This document shows, piece by piece, positions 18,572 to 27,013 of a stretch of 64,000 nt of DNA; the stretch's first letter is position 1, and every line of letters starts with the position of its first letter. The notes under the pieces were generated by a model. That model was not told the origin of the DNA. It searched no databases and saw only the letters and a list, made by a program, of their open reading frames with translations. Both the position numbers and the translations under genes were made by a program. Source of the stretch: Peribacillus kribbensis DSM 17871 (lineage in GTDB: Bacteria > Bacillota > Bacilli > Bacillales > DSM-1321); assembly GCF_000430765.1 (NCBI RefSeq), contig NZ_AUMQ01000035.1:1-64000 (forward strand), given 5' to 3'.

Positions 18572-18721
18572 AAAGCTGCATATGAGCCTTCTCAGAATCA
18601 GCTCTTAGAAGAGGTTATGAATCAATTCGGAAATGAGGTTCTGTATATTGCTTATTCCTATGTAAAGGACTATAGTCTGGGTTCCGAAAGACCGTTTGAA
18701 GCTTCTGAAGGTTCCTTCTGA
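18572..18721 (+). pseudogene. Remnant of an ECF sigma factor (N-terminal fragment)
   Basis: A stop-free stretch without a proper start reads LLEEVMNQFGNEVLYIAYSY followed by VKD. This is the pattern of sigma region 2.1 in ECF factors (a sequence of the form FG-x-x-V-x-x-x-A-Y-S-Y-V-K). It runs out of frame right after this point and ends at TGA 18719. No region 4 is found. I infer a decayed gene; it could also be chance similarity because the piece is short. Confidence 0.4.
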
Positions 18722-18768
18722 GATTTCTTTTAAATAAAGGAGGTTACATTCAATTATTCGGAAGTTAG

Positions 18769-18921
18769 TACGCGGGGGCCAATCGATTTAACGCTATCTC
18801 AAAAGACGAGAAGGTTCAATTAATCGTTGCGAGCCTCGGGAAGGGAAGCATCCGGAGGGCAAGGAAACTCTGGAAAGGTTACGCTGAAAAATGGATCGAC
18901 AGCTCATTGGAGGAAGAATGA
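18769..18921 (+). pseudogene. Unrecognised coding remnant
   Basis: An open stretch of about 50 codons without a start reads SKDEKVQLIVASLGKGSIRR and ends at TGA 18919. It is rich in charged residues and looks coding, with an AGGAGG 25 bases upstream at 18738-18744. It lies between the sigma-like and anti-sigma-like pieces, so it may be part of the same broken operon. The family is not recognised. Confidence 0.25.
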
Positions 18922-19126
18922 GAGAGAGAATGATGGGAAACTACTCGGGCTGGAGGGACAGCAAAAACCAGACGCTATACCACATTATGATAATGGTCCA
19001 GCCGATGAATGCAAAGAATACGTATACAAAAAATGATTTGATTGAAATTGCTAATTCATTGATTCTATACGAACGCGATTTCCCTGTATTTAAAACAGCG
19101 GCATTATTTAATGCCGCTGTTTTATT
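18891..19126 (+). pseudogene. Possible C-terminal remnant of a DUF4367-type anti-sigma protein
   Basis: The frame contains SGWRDSKNQTLYHIMIMVQP and then TYTKNDLIEIANSLI. The last segment resembles the C-terminal end of DUF4367 domains (patterns like SKEELIKIAESL), which occur in membrane proteins encoded next to ECF sigma genes. The frame then runs on into the terminator of the next gene, so the natural stop has been lost. No intact N-terminal half is present. The call is an inference. Confidence 0.35.
19092..19123. terminator. Bidirectional terminator at the end of the siderophore-binding gene
   Basis: AAAACAGCGGCAT/ATGCCGCTGTTTT with a 6-base loop. T residues follow on both strands. It mainly serves the minus-strand gene ending at 19127. 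Confidence 0.8.
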
Positions 19127-20071
19127 TTATTTAGTTAAAGATTGTTCAATCTCATCCATCGTTTTTTCATTTGCAAGGAGTCCATTGATGGTCCAGTTGG
19201 ACGGATCCTTCATAATATAAACATGGTTCTGTTTCACGGCAGGAAGATTCTTATAGATAGTGCTTTCTTGAAGCTTGGCAACGCCGGCTTCATTTGGAAG
19301 GGCGGTTATAAATAGATGATCAGCATCGAGATCAGAAAGAGACTCGAGTGAGACAGGCTGCCAGGCTGCTTTAGCCTCAGGGAGCTTTTTAATCATGTCA
19401 GGCTGTGAAACGCCAAGCTCATGGTACAGGACATTTCCGGCAAAGCGATTGTTTTCAAATAAGTAATATTTGTTTCCAGCAACCCAGATAATGGCGGCTG
19501 TATCGTCACCAATCGCTTTTTTAATCGCAGCGGAAGACTTATCCGTCTTTGTGTCATACTCAGCTAATTTTCCCTTGGCTTCTTTTTCCTTGCCGGTCAG
19601 GCTGCCAATGGTGGTCAGCTGCTTTTTCCAGTCGGCACCATCGGTGTCCTTGAAAACATAAACTGGAGCTATCTTTTTGTATTCCTCATATTGTCCATTC
19701 TGGATTGCACCAGCAGAACTGAAAATAATAAGATCAGGCTTTGCTTTTATCGTCTGCTCTAAAGGCAGGTCCCAGCTTATTTTCGGTACATTCTTTAAGT
19801 CAGTCTGCAGATAATCAAGTACTGTTGTGCCAATGGACCATTGAGCTGCGGGTTTAATGCCCAAGGCTGTAAGGGAATCCTCCATATAGGGAGCGAGAAT
19901 CCGTTTAGGAGTGGCCGGAATCGTCACTTTTCCCATGGCGTCTGTTACGGTTTTTTCTTTAGGGGAATCAGAGCTTTTCCCGCTATCCTCCTTATTCCCG
20001 CAGGCAGCGAGCAGCATCATGCTGCAGAACAGGGCTGCGAGGAGGGGTATGTATTTCCTTGGGCTTTTCAT
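19127..20071 (-). CDS. Iron-siderophore ABC transporter substrate-binding lipoprotein
   Basis: This lipoprotein binds a ferric siderophore outside the membrane and delivers it to the permease. The 314-residue precursor has a signal peptide with lipobox LAAC (Cys24) and the periplasmic-binding-protein 2 fold typical of FecB/FhuD (VTIPATPKRILAPYMEDSLTALGIKP after the signal, and IKAKPDLIIFS). The start at 20071 has AAGGAGG upstream with a longish 12-base gap. It is divergent from the two permease genes and shares a Fur-boxed control region with them. Hydroxamate or carboxylate siderophores are plausible substrates (as for YfiY), but this is inference. Confidence 0.88.
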   Translation of the reverse strand: MKSPRKYIPLLAALFCSMMLLAACGNKEDSGKSSDSPKEKTVTDAMGKVTIPATPKRILAPYMEDSLTALGIKPAAQWSIGTTVLDYLQTDLKNVPKISWDLPLEQTIKAKPDLIIFSSAGAIQNGQYEEYKKIAPVYVFKDTDGADWKKQLTTIGSLTGKEKEAKGKLAEYDTKTDKSSAAIKKAIGDDTAAIIWVAGNKYYLFENNRFAGNVLYHELGVSQPDMIKKLPEAKAAWQPVSLESLSDLDADHLFITALPNEAGVAKLQESTIYKNLPAVKQNHVYIMKDPSNWTINGLLANEKTMDEIEQSLTK

Positions 20072-20107
20072 AATATGGGTGCTCCTCCTTAAAAATCCTC
20101 TTTTTCC

Positions 20108-20126
20108 GATAATGATAATCATTCTC
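20108..20126. promoter_or_regulatory. Fur box 1
   Basis: GATAATGATAATCATTCTC matches the 19-base Fur consensus GATAATGATAATCATTATC at 18 positions. It lies 37 bases before the binding-protein gene, so iron-replete Fur should block it. Confidence 0.85.
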
Positions 20127-20204
20127 ACAAATAAAGTCAATCATTTAGCGCCGATTATGACAAATATCTTGAAAGAATCCAGCTTTAATCATATACTTAC
20201 TACT

Positions 20205-20223
20205 GAAAATGATTCTCATTATT
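20205..20223. promoter_or_regulatory. Fur box 2
   Basis: GAAAATGATTCTCATTATT matches the Fur consensus at about 15 of 19 positions. It lies 28 bases before the first permease gene and would govern the plus-strand operon. Confidence 0.7.
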
Positions 20224-20250
20224 AGATTGTTTAGAGATAGGTGAACCTGG

Positions 20251-21282
20251 GTGAGACGTATACTTGGACAGGAATATATACTTGAAAAACGGGCATCAAG
20301 AACTATCTGGGTGCTGTTATCATGTATTTTACTATTAATAGCGGCAGCGGTGCTTTCTCTTATTTATGGACATTCAGAGATTGATGCAGCAACCGTCTGG
20401 AATGCAGCCTTTCATTATAATCCACATAATAAGCTCCATGTAATCATTGCGGAAATCAGACTTCCGCGTCTATTGTCGGCCATGATGATCGGAGCGTTTC
20501 TGGCTCTGTCTGGAGCACTGATGCAGGCACTGACCAGAAATCCACTCGCCGAGCCTTCCTTAATAGGTGTTTCCCACGGGGCGGCTTTCGCCCTTGTCAT
20601 TACCATCACCCTTTTCCCCGGAATATCAGCTTCTGGACAAAGTATCGCTGCCATGGCAGGAGCAGGAGCAGCTGTACTTCTGGTCTTTTTGATGGCATCC
20701 GTATCAAAGGGAGGCGGAGGACCAGTCAAGCTTGTTCTGGCTGGCGTAGCTGTAGGGATGCTCCTCAGCTCCTTGACATCCATTACCGCCATGCATTTTG
20801 GAGCGGCTAAGCAGCTAAGCTTCTGGTATGCAGGGGGCTTGGAGGCAAGTGGCTGGAAAAGCATAAAGATGCTGGCGGGAGCTGGCTTCATGGGTGCTGT
20901 CTTAGTTTTTGCTCTGGCACGGCCGTTAACTCTCCTGAATTTTGGACAGGAAGTGACACGGGGACTTGGCATAAATGTAAAGGCAGTCAATGCGCTTGGT
21001 GTCCTGGCCATCCTCCTGCTTACAGGATCTTCTGTTGCGGTAAGCGGGACCATTTCATTTATCGGACTTATCGTGCCCCACATCAGCCGTATGCTGACGG
21101 GACATGATTACCGGCATTCCCTTCCGGTTTCCGCGTTGCTTGGAAGCCTGCTTCTTACTTTAAGCGACCTTTTATCCAGGATGGTCAACCCTCCCTACGA
21201 AACTCCTGTAGGAGTGATAACAGCCGTGCTGGGTGTTCCTTTTTTTCTATTCCTGGTTAGAAGCGGAAGGGGCAGAATATGA
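20251..21282 (+). CDS. Iron-siderophore ABC transporter permease (FecCD family), subunit 1
   Basis: One half of the membrane channel for ferric siderophore uptake. The 343-residue protein has about nine or ten membrane segments and FecCD signatures: IRLPRLLSAMMIGAFLALSG, ALMQALTRNPLAEPSLIGVS (near residues 66-105) and TISFIGLIVPHISRML near 270. The start is GTG at 20251 with AGGTG seven bases upstream. The next gene starts within its stop codon (ATGA), so the pair is translationally coupled. Confidence 0.93.
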   Translation: MRRILGQEYILEKRASRTIWVLLSCILLLIAAAVLSLIYGHSEIDAATVWNAAFHYNPHNKLHVIIAEIRLPRLLSAMMIGAFLALSGALMQALTRNPLAEPSLIGVSHGAAFALVITITLFPGISASGQSIAAMAGAGAAVLLVFLMASVSKGGGGPVKLVLAGVAVGMLLSSLTSITAMHFGAAKQLSFWYAGGLEASGWKSIKMLAGAGFMGAVLVFALARPLTLLNFGQEVTRGLGINVKAVNALGVLAILLLTGSSVAVSGTISFIGLIVPHISRMLTGHDYRHSLPVSALLGSLLLTLSDLLSRMVNPPYETPVGVITAVLGVPFFLFLVRSGRGRI

Positions 21283-22289
21283 ATAGCAGTAATAGAAAAT
21301 TTATTTGGACGATTCTAATCCTGTCAGCGGCGCTTTTGGCGGCGGGCATTCTTAGCTTGAGCCTTGGTGCCATTTCAATCGGCCCTTTGGAGGTATTGAC
21401 TGCCTTCCTTGGAAAGGGGACAAGCCAGCAGGAATTAATTTTATATAATTTCCGTCTTCCGGCCATTGTTTTGGCCATTTTAGTAGGATTGGGGATGGCG
21501 GCATCCGGTACCATCCTGCAGGGTATAACCCGTAATGAACTGGCGGACCCCGGAATTCTTGGAATCAATGCAGGATCAGGAACAGCCGTCATCCTCTATA
21601 TCACCTTTTTTCAGACGGCAGCAGGCAGTCTCACCACGATGGGAGCCTTTATTCTCCCCTTGATTGCATTTGTTGGTGCGCTTTTGACAGGGGCTTTGAT
21701 TATGCTCCTATCGTGGAAAAAAGGGATGGACTCCATCCGGCTGATCCTTGTAGGAATTGGCGTTAATGCAGGATTAAGTGCTATTATTATTGCCCAGCAG
21801 CTAAGACTTGAACCGAATGATTTTGTAAAAGCTATGGTGTGGCTTTCCGGTGATCTATGGGCTACCCAATGGATCTATGTAGGGGCCCTTTTGCCATGGA
21901 TGCTGCTTTTATGTGTATACACATTATTTAAAGCGCACACCTTGAATGTTTTGAATCTGGGCAGTCAAGTTTCCTTGTCTCTTGGAATTTCGGCCACCCG
22001 GGAACGCATCATCCTTCTTATCGCTGCCGCTGCCCTGGCTGGCCTGGGAGTTGCGGCAGGGGGAGGGATTGCCTTCCTGGGTTTGATTGCTCCGCATATA
22101 GCAAGGAGAATCGTAGGACCAAAGCATCAGCGGCTTCTGCCTGCAGCTGCCCTGATAGGAGCTCTCGTCCTGGTTCTGGCTGACGCAATCGGAAAAAATC
22201 TCTTAACTCCGACTGAGATTCCGGCAGGCTTGGTGGTAGCAGTAGTAAGTGTTCCATACTTTGTAATCTTATTAATGAAAAGCAAATAG
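21279..22289 (+). CDS. Iron-siderophore ABC transporter permease (FecCD family), subunit 2
   Basis: The second half of the channel. The 336-residue protein carries NFRLPAIVLAILVGLGMAAS, TILQGITRNELADPGILGIN and IAFLGLIAPHIARRIVG, the same signatures as its partner at matching positions. Its ATG overlaps the upstream stop by four bases, and the ATPase gene follows after 12 bases. Two different permeases suggest a heterodimer. Confidence 0.93.
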   Translation: MNSSNRKFIWTILILSAALLAAGILSLSLGAISIGPLEVLTAFLGKGTSQQELILYNFRLPAIVLAILVGLGMAASGTILQGITRNELADPGILGINAGSGTAVILYITFFQTAAGSLTTMGAFILPLIAFVGALLTGALIMLLSWKKGMDSIRLILVGIGVNAGLSAIIIAQQLRLEPNDFVKAMVWLSGDLWATQWIYVGALLPWMLLLCVYTLFKAHTLNVLNLGSQVSLSLGISATRERIILLIAAAALAGLGVAAGGGIAFLGLIAPHIARRIVGPKHQRLLPAAALIGALVLVLADAIGKNLLTPTEIPAGLVVAVVSVPYFVILLMKSK

Positions 22290-22301
22290 GAGGTTTGGTG
22301 T

Positions 22302-23087
22302 ATGACCAGCCTGACAGCAAAAAATCTATCCATCGGTTATGAAGAGAGACTGATCGTAGAAGGTTTGAATGTATCCTTTTCTAAAGGCATGATTACTTCC
22401 ATCATTGGACCGAATGGATGCGGAAAATCTACAATTCTAAAAACGATGGCACGGCTGCATAAAGCAAAATCTGGTGCTGTGTATTTGGATGGCAGAGAAA
22501 TACACGAAACACCTACAAAAGAAATCGCGAAAAAACTGGCAGTCCTGCCTCAGTCACCAGAAGCCCCGGCCGGCCTGACAGTATATGAGCTGGTTTCCTA
22601 TGGGCGTACTCCTCATCAGTCGGGCTTTTCCCGCCTTTCTCCTCATGACCGGAAAATGATCGACTGGTCGCTGGACGTAACCGGGCTTTCAGATCTTAAG
22701 GATCGAGAAGTCGATGAGTTATCCGGAGGCCAGCGGCAGCGGGCCTGGATTGCGATGGCTATCGCACAGGAAACAGAAATCCTCATGCTGGACGAGCCCA
22801 CTACCTATTTGGATCTTGCCCATCAGCTGGAAGTGCTGCAGCTGCTGGGCAAAATCAACCAGGATGAAGGAAGGACCATCATCATGGTAATACATGACCT
22901 GAATCAGGCGGCCAGGTTCTCCCATGAAATCTTAGCCCTCAAAAACGGCAGGATCATCAGCCAGGGGACTCCTTTCGACGTCATGAAGGAAGACATCATC
23001 AAGGGAGTATTCGGCATCGACACACACATTATTGCCGATCCCCGCACAGGAAAGCCGGCAATGATTTCTTACGATTTAATTAAATAA
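22302..23087 (+). CDS. Iron-siderophore ABC transporter ATP-binding protein
   Basis: The ATPase that powers siderophore import. The 261-residue protein has Walker A GPNGCGKST (near residues 36-44), the Q-loop VLPQSPEAP, signature LSGGQRQR (near 139), Walker B ILMLDEPT and the switch histidine in VIHDLNQA. It belongs to the FepC/FhuC/YusV group. AGGAGG precedes the ATG. It is third in the operon. Confidence 0.94.
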   Translation: MTSLTAKNLSIGYEERLIVEGLNVSFSKGMITSIIGPNGCGKSTILKTMARLHKAKSGAVYLDGREIHETPTKEIAKKLAVLPQSPEAPAGLTVYELVSYGRTPHQSGFSRLSPHDRKMIDWSLDVTGLSDLKDREVDELSGGQRQRAWIAMAIAQETEILMLDEPTTYLDLAHQLEVLQLLGKINQDEGRTIIMVIHDLNQAARFSHEILALKNGRIISQGTPFDVMKEDIIKGVFGIDTHIIADPRTGKPAMISYDLIK

Positions 23088-23101
23088 GGAGGCGGCAGAG
23101 C

Positions 23102-23815
23102 ATGCACCAGCAAAGAATTTGGCAGGAGCTCGAACAGTTTAATATTAAACAAAATATGGGCAGTACGCTGCCGAAGCTTGAAAATCTGTCCGCCATCCTA
23201 AAGATTGCTTCAGACCGGACCAAGGCGGATACTCCTCACAGTATGGCATCAGTCTTCATTCGAAATGCCGCCTTCATTTTTGTGGCCCAGCTTTATGCTT
23301 TGAGTAAATTCCGTGCAGTTTGGACAGGGAAAAGCACCTCTATATCGATGGCTGACCATGAGGCATACGGCCGATGGATGCCGCAATGGTCTTTTCCAGA
23401 TGGGGAGTGGGCAGAGGTGAAGGATGAAGAGGATGTCCACTCAGCGTTAAAATCCATTATCCTTCAGGATGGATACAGCCTCATTCATCAGACTGCGGAA
23501 GCCACTAAATCATCCCGTCTTGTACTTTGGGAAAATGTCTGGGGCTATGCCTTATGGATGTATACACAGCTGTTCCAGGAGGATGAAGAAATCAATAGCC
23601 GTGCCAGGGGTGATCTGGATATCCTTTTGGATGATTCATTCTGGGCGGGGCGGGAAAGAACTTCCCCTTTTAAGAAATTCCTTAAAGGATTGACTCCTGA
23701 AGGAAGCATGAGCGACTATGCCAGAGTTACCTGCTGTCTCTACTACCTGATACCAGGAAATGATAAATGCCCATACTGTCCCATGATGTCCCGGGACAAG
23801 TGCCTGGTGGATTAA
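23102..23815 (+). CDS. FhuF-type siderophore-iron reductase
   Basis: FhuF proteins carry a [2Fe-2S] cluster and reduce the ferric iron of imported siderophores so that it is released in the cytoplasm. The 237-residue protein has the unusual FhuF cluster motif C-C-x10-C-x2-C at its C-terminus (C211, C212, C223, C226). The start at 23102 follows AGGAGGCGGCAG. It lies 14 bases after the ATPase gene and completes a full uptake-and-release operon. Overall sequence beyond the motif is divergent, so the exact siderophore is unknown. Confidence 0.85.
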   Translation: MHQQRIWQELEQFNIKQNMGSTLPKLENLSAILKIASDRTKADTPHSMASVFIRNAAFIFVAQLYALSKFRAVWTGKSTSISMADHEAYGRWMPQWSFPDGEWAEVKDEEDVHSALKSIILQDGYSLIHQTAEATKSSRLVLWENVWGYALWMYTQLFQEDEEINSRARGDLDILLDDSFWAGRERTSPFKKFLKGLTPEGSMSDYARVTCCLYYLIPGNDKCPYCPMMSRDKCLVD

Positions 23816-23816
23816 G

Positions 23817-23839
23817 ATGCCGTTTTAGCGGCATTTTCT
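23817..23839 (+). terminator. Terminator of the siderophore operon
   Basis: ATGCCG/CGGCAT stem with a 6-base loop and TTTTC directly after the stop. Confidence 0.65.
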
Positions 23840-23952
23840 GCTGTATTCATTTCCTCATAAAAGTCATCTGTTTCCCGCGAAGAATTTCAGAAGCATCCTA
23901 TAAGGGCTTTTTACGCTTCTGAAAAGATAAAGAAACCCTGCAAAACATAGCA

Positions 23953-23982
23953 AGGCTGCCTGCTGAAAACAGGCAGCCTTTC
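23953..23982. terminator. Terminator of the SASP gene
   Basis: AGGCTGCCTG/CAGGCAGCCT, a 10-base stem with loop CTGAAAA, placed 19 bases past the end of the minus-strand SASP gene. T-tracts are short on both sides. Confidence 0.6.
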
Positions 23983-24000
23983 ATCCACAATATTTAATTA

Positions 24001-24228
24001 TTAGAAGCTTCCACCGCCGAATTGACCACCAGCTTGACCTGATAATTGAGATTGAGCTGTAGCAACTAGACGTTTTGTGATTTCCCCACCAACAGATCCG
24101 TTTGCACGGGATACTGTTTCAGCTCCAAGCTGAACGCCAAATTCTGATGCGATTTCTTGCTTCATTTGGTCGATTGCCTGCTGAGCGCCAGGGACTAACT
24201 TTTGTCGGTTTGAACCACTGCGTGCCAT
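24001..24228 (-). CDS. Alpha/beta-type small acid-soluble spore protein
   Basis: These proteins coat and protect DNA in the dormant spore and are degraded at germination. The 75-residue protein has the two conserved segments of the family: [20 protein letters not shown] (with the germination protease site in EIASEFG) and [19 protein letters not shown]. The tail is Gly/Gln-rich. The start at 24228 has a perfect AGGAGGTG site. It is a single-gene unit; expression in the forespore under SigG is known for the family. Confidence 0.95.
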   Translation of the reverse strand: MARSGSNRQKLVPGAQQAIDQMKQEIASEFGVQLGAETVSRANGSVGGEITKRLVATAQSQLSGQAGGQFGGGSF

Positions 24229-24437
24229 GATATCCACCTCCTTTACTAATAATCTGCTCTTATTTTGACAGAACATGCATGACAGCATTTCTGCAATTAT
24301 TGGTTTAAGTGGGAAATACTACTTGTTCTTTGAAAGGGGGAACTAAGGGGCTTTTAGGATTTAAGGGACTAAAGTCAGATGTTAGAACGGATATAGTATT
24401 TACCTCCTTTCACAAATTATTCCCTTATAAAGATTAC

Positions 24438-24474
24438 AAAAAAAACTCCTTCCGAAAGGATTTCGGAAAGGAGT
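24438..24474 (-). terminator. Terminator of the DUF1028 gene
   Basis: On the minus strand a 13-base imperfect stem (ACTCCTTTCCGAAA with TTTCGGAAGGAGT) is followed by seven T residues, ten bases past the stop. Confidence 0.8.
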
Positions 24475-24483
24475 TCGAAATGG

Positions 24484-25314
24484 TTAAAGCTTTTTCATAA
24501 AGTTTAGAACCTCTAAATCAAGTCTGCCTTTTGGCTGTTCCCTGCCTTCAAAGTTTTCCGTATGAAGGAAGGAGGTCAAAGCCTTGTGAAGGTCTTGGCC
24601 GGAAGCATAGTACCCGAGCCTCCGAAGTTCTTCAGAAAGCTCAGCTTCGGTTCCGCCTGAAATATCCACTATATGTTCAGGCTTGGATGGAGCAAAATAC
24701 AGCTGATGAAGATGGTAAATCCGAATCAGCTCGGTAATGGGGCCATTGTGGTCTTCTACCCTTAAATCGACAAAGCGGTCATTAAAGCCTCCGTATCCGC
24801 CATTCTCTTTTACGACCAGCAGGGCGGCAGACTGCTGTCCCCTGCTGTCCCCGCCGGCAAGCTGTCCTTCATTTAATGCATGGAGAAGCCGCTCGGCAAG
24901 GGGACCTGTGGATGATGTAAAAGAATCTGCCATAGCCTGGACCGTTTTTTCATCCACTAAGATATTGCCCTGTGCAGCGAAGTTGGGACCTGTTATGCCT
25001 CCTGCCCAGCTGTAGCATTCACTTCCGGTAAAGGAAGCGGGGTTTCCATTGAAGTCTACAATGCCAACCTGCCTCATTTCCTTATCTTTATCATGAGCCA
25101 ATAACTCGGCCAAAGCTTCTTCTGCGGATTTGCCATTTTCCATTAATTGAAGTGCCAGAGGGCCATAGGCCGTATTGGCGTAGGATTGTGTGGCGACGGC
25201 CCCTACACCTGCTTTAGCCCATGGAACCACGGCCCCTACACCCAGAAATTTAGATTGGACCGCAATGCCCCATTCTTTTTCAATCGGATCATATCCTACA
25301 ATGGAATAAGTCAT
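24484..25314 (-). CDS. DUF1028 family protein (Ntn-hydrolase-like)
   Basis: The biological role of this family is not known to me. The 276-residue protein opens MTYSIVGYDPIEKEWGIAVQ and contains VGAVATQSYAN, GKSAEEALAELLAHD and the QGNILV segment typical of DUF1028, followed by a C-terminal stretch of about 70 residues (GLDL-like GTEAELSEELRRLGYYASGQ) that resembles a small peptidoglycan-binding-type helical module. DUF1028 has been grouped with Ntn hydrolases on structural grounds. The start at 25314 follows GGGAGG. It is a single-gene unit facing fni. Function is left open. Confidence 0.8.
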   Translation of the reverse strand: MTYSIVGYDPIEKEWGIAVQSKFLGVGAVVPWAKAGVGAVATQSYANTAYGPLALQLMENGKSAEEALAELLAHDKDKEMRQVGIVDFNGNPASFTGSECYSWAGGITGPNFAAQGNILVDEKTVQAMADSFTSSTGPLAERLLHALNEGQLAGGDSRGQQSAALLVVKENGGYGGFNDRFVDLRVEDHNGPITELIRIYHLHQLYFAPSKPEHIVDISGGTEAELSEELRRLGYYASGQDLHKALTSFLHTENFEGREQPKGRLDLEVLNFMKKL

Positions 25315-25552
25315 TCTCTTTTCCTCCCTAAAAGCTAAAAAACAGCTGAAATATATGATTGTATTCATTATAAACTGTTTGAACCTTTAGAAAAATAAAA
25401 ACGAGTGAGACTCAGATTAAAATAATTTGTACTGGCATTTCGGAAGACTCATAATAGAAATGGGTTTCAATGGACGATTCAAATGGTATTTAGATAGGCT
25501 TGAGGGAATCTTAGTAATGGATACCACTGGTTACATATAGGGGGCTTGCGCA

Positions 25553-26590
25553 TTGGAAAGAAACCAAAGCATACAAAATCGAAAAGCTGAGCATATCCGG
25601 ATAAGTCTGGAAGAGGATGTTTCCGGAAGGAACACGACGACAGGTTTTGAAGCCTATCAGTTCATACATCAAGCGCTGCCGGAAATGGATTTTAATGAAA
25701 TGGATATGAGCACCACATTTCTAGGCAGGACTCTAAAGGCTCCTTTTCTTATCAGCTCAATGACCGGCGGAACAGAGGAAGCCTTTAAAATCAATAAAAA
25801 CCTCGCGCATGCTGCCGAGGAGCGGGGATGGGCAATGGGGCTTGGCTCAACAAGGGCTGCCCTGGAAAGTGATTCTATCGCTCATACCTTTCAAATTAGG
25901 AAATACGCTCCCAGCATCCCGATAATTGCCAATTTAGGGGCTGTCCAGCTTAATTATGGGTATGGGCTGGAGGAGTGCCGGCGGATTATAGATCTGACAG
26001 AAGCAGACGCTCTTGTTCTGCACCTGAACACCCTTCAGGAAGTGTTTCAGACAGGTGGGAACACAAATTTTAAAGGCCTGGCCTTAAAAATAGAAGCAAT
26101 CTGCAGCGGACTTGATGTTCCAGTAGGAATCAAGGAAGTGGGCTGGGGCATCCATGGAGAGCTCACACAGCAATTAGAGGGAATGGGTGCATCGTTCATA
26201 GATGTGGCAGGGAGCGGGGGAACGTCATGGAGCCAGGTAGAAAAGCTTAGGGCCTCCGATCCTCTTTTGAAAAGTGCTGCCGAAGCTTTTGCGGATTGGG
26301 GGATTCCAACTGCGGAATGCATCCAAGAGGCGAGGCAGAATGGATATAAGGGAACTCTTATTTCAAGCGGGGGAATGACTTCAGGGGTTGATACAGCCAA
26401 AGCTATTGCATTAGGTGCTGATTTGGCTGGATTTGGAAGATCTCTATTGCAGGATGCGGTCTCTTCAGCAGGGAACCTGATTCAAACCTTCTCCCGTATG
26501 GAGCTCGAGCTCCGAATCGCCATGTTTGGAATTGGGGCGCGAACCTTAACCGACTTAAGGAATACCCCTCATTTAAGAAAGCGGCAGTAA
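25553..26590 (+). CDS. fni: Type 2 isopentenyl-diphosphate delta-isomerase
   Basis: Fni interconverts isopentenyl and dimethylallyl diphosphate, using reduced FMN. The 345-residue protein has the family landmarks RKAEHIRISL (11-20), APFLISSMTGGTEEA near residue 62, GLGSTRAAL, and the phosphate/FMN-binding SSGGMTSGVDTAKAIALGADLAGFGR in the C-terminal third (here residues about 274-300). It is a TIM barrel related to lactate oxidases. The start is TTG at 25553 with GGGGG upstream. It stands alone. Confidence 0.94.
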   Translation: MERNQSIQNRKAEHIRISLEEDVSGRNTTTGFEAYQFIHQALPEMDFNEMDMSTTFLGRTLKAPFLISSMTGGTEEAFKINKNLAHAAEERGWAMGLGSTRAALESDSIAHTFQIRKYAPSIPIIANLGAVQLNYGYGLEECRRIIDLTEADALVLHLNTLQEVFQTGGNTNFKGLALKIEAICSGLDVPVGIKEVGWGIHGELTQQLEGMGASFIDVAGSGGTSWSQVEKLRASDPLLKSAAEAFADWGIPTAECIQEARQNGYKGTLISSGGMTSGVDTAKAIALGADLAGFGRSLLQDAVSSAGNLIQTFSRMELELRIAMFGIGARTLTDLRNTPHLRKRQ

Positions 26591-26601
26591 ACAGGAAGGA
26601 A

Positions 26602-26627
26602 AGCTCTATGCCAATAGGGCTTTTTTC
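26602..26627 (+). terminator. Terminator of fni
   Basis: An 8-base stem AGCTCTAT/ATAGGGCT with loop GCCA and six T residues. Confidence 0.75.
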
Positions 26628-26888
26628 TTTTCTTTACGTCTGCAAGTCCTGACTTCTATGTTTCTTCATTCTTCATCTTCTCCATCAAAATATCACAATA
26701 TATAACCCCAAAATTTGACGAAATCATCTATTTCTCGGGAAATGATTATGCCTTTTGTAAAGGAAATGTTAATTTAGGCGGTATTTTATGAACATCTCCA
26801 TATATTTTTTGGAGACAAGAGTGAATAAAGGCCTGTATTAGAAAGGTTTTTTTCAGTAAGAATCATTTTAAACGCAAATGGGCCTGAA

Positions 26889-26942
26889 TTTACAAAATGT
26901 TAAAGTTCCCTTCATACCAGAACAACATTCCTTTTTTATAAT
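26889..26942 (+). promoter_or_regulatory. PhoP-activated promoter (Pho box) of pstS
   Basis: Four six-base units separated by exactly five bases (TTTACA, TTAAAG, TTCATA, ACAACA, 26889-26927) follow the TT(A/C/T)ACA repeat rule for PhoP. A TATAAT -10 at 26937-26942 comes ten bases later, the usual geometry for PhoP-activated genes. Confidence 0.75.
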
Positions 26943-27013
26943 TTAGTTGTACTCGAGGGAAGAGTACAGAACCTTGAATTCAACTTATGTATAAAATAGG
27001 GGGAAAGCAAAAA

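Noticed and set aside
20415-21083. A 222-codon minus-strand frame inside the first siderophore permease
   Set aside because: It comes from codon bias of the permease on the other strand; the proline- and arginine-rich product looks like no protein family.
24150-24290. A SigG promoter for the SASP gene
   Set aside because: A GCATG -35-like element is present, but no -10 of the SigG form falls at the right spacing, so I did not list it.
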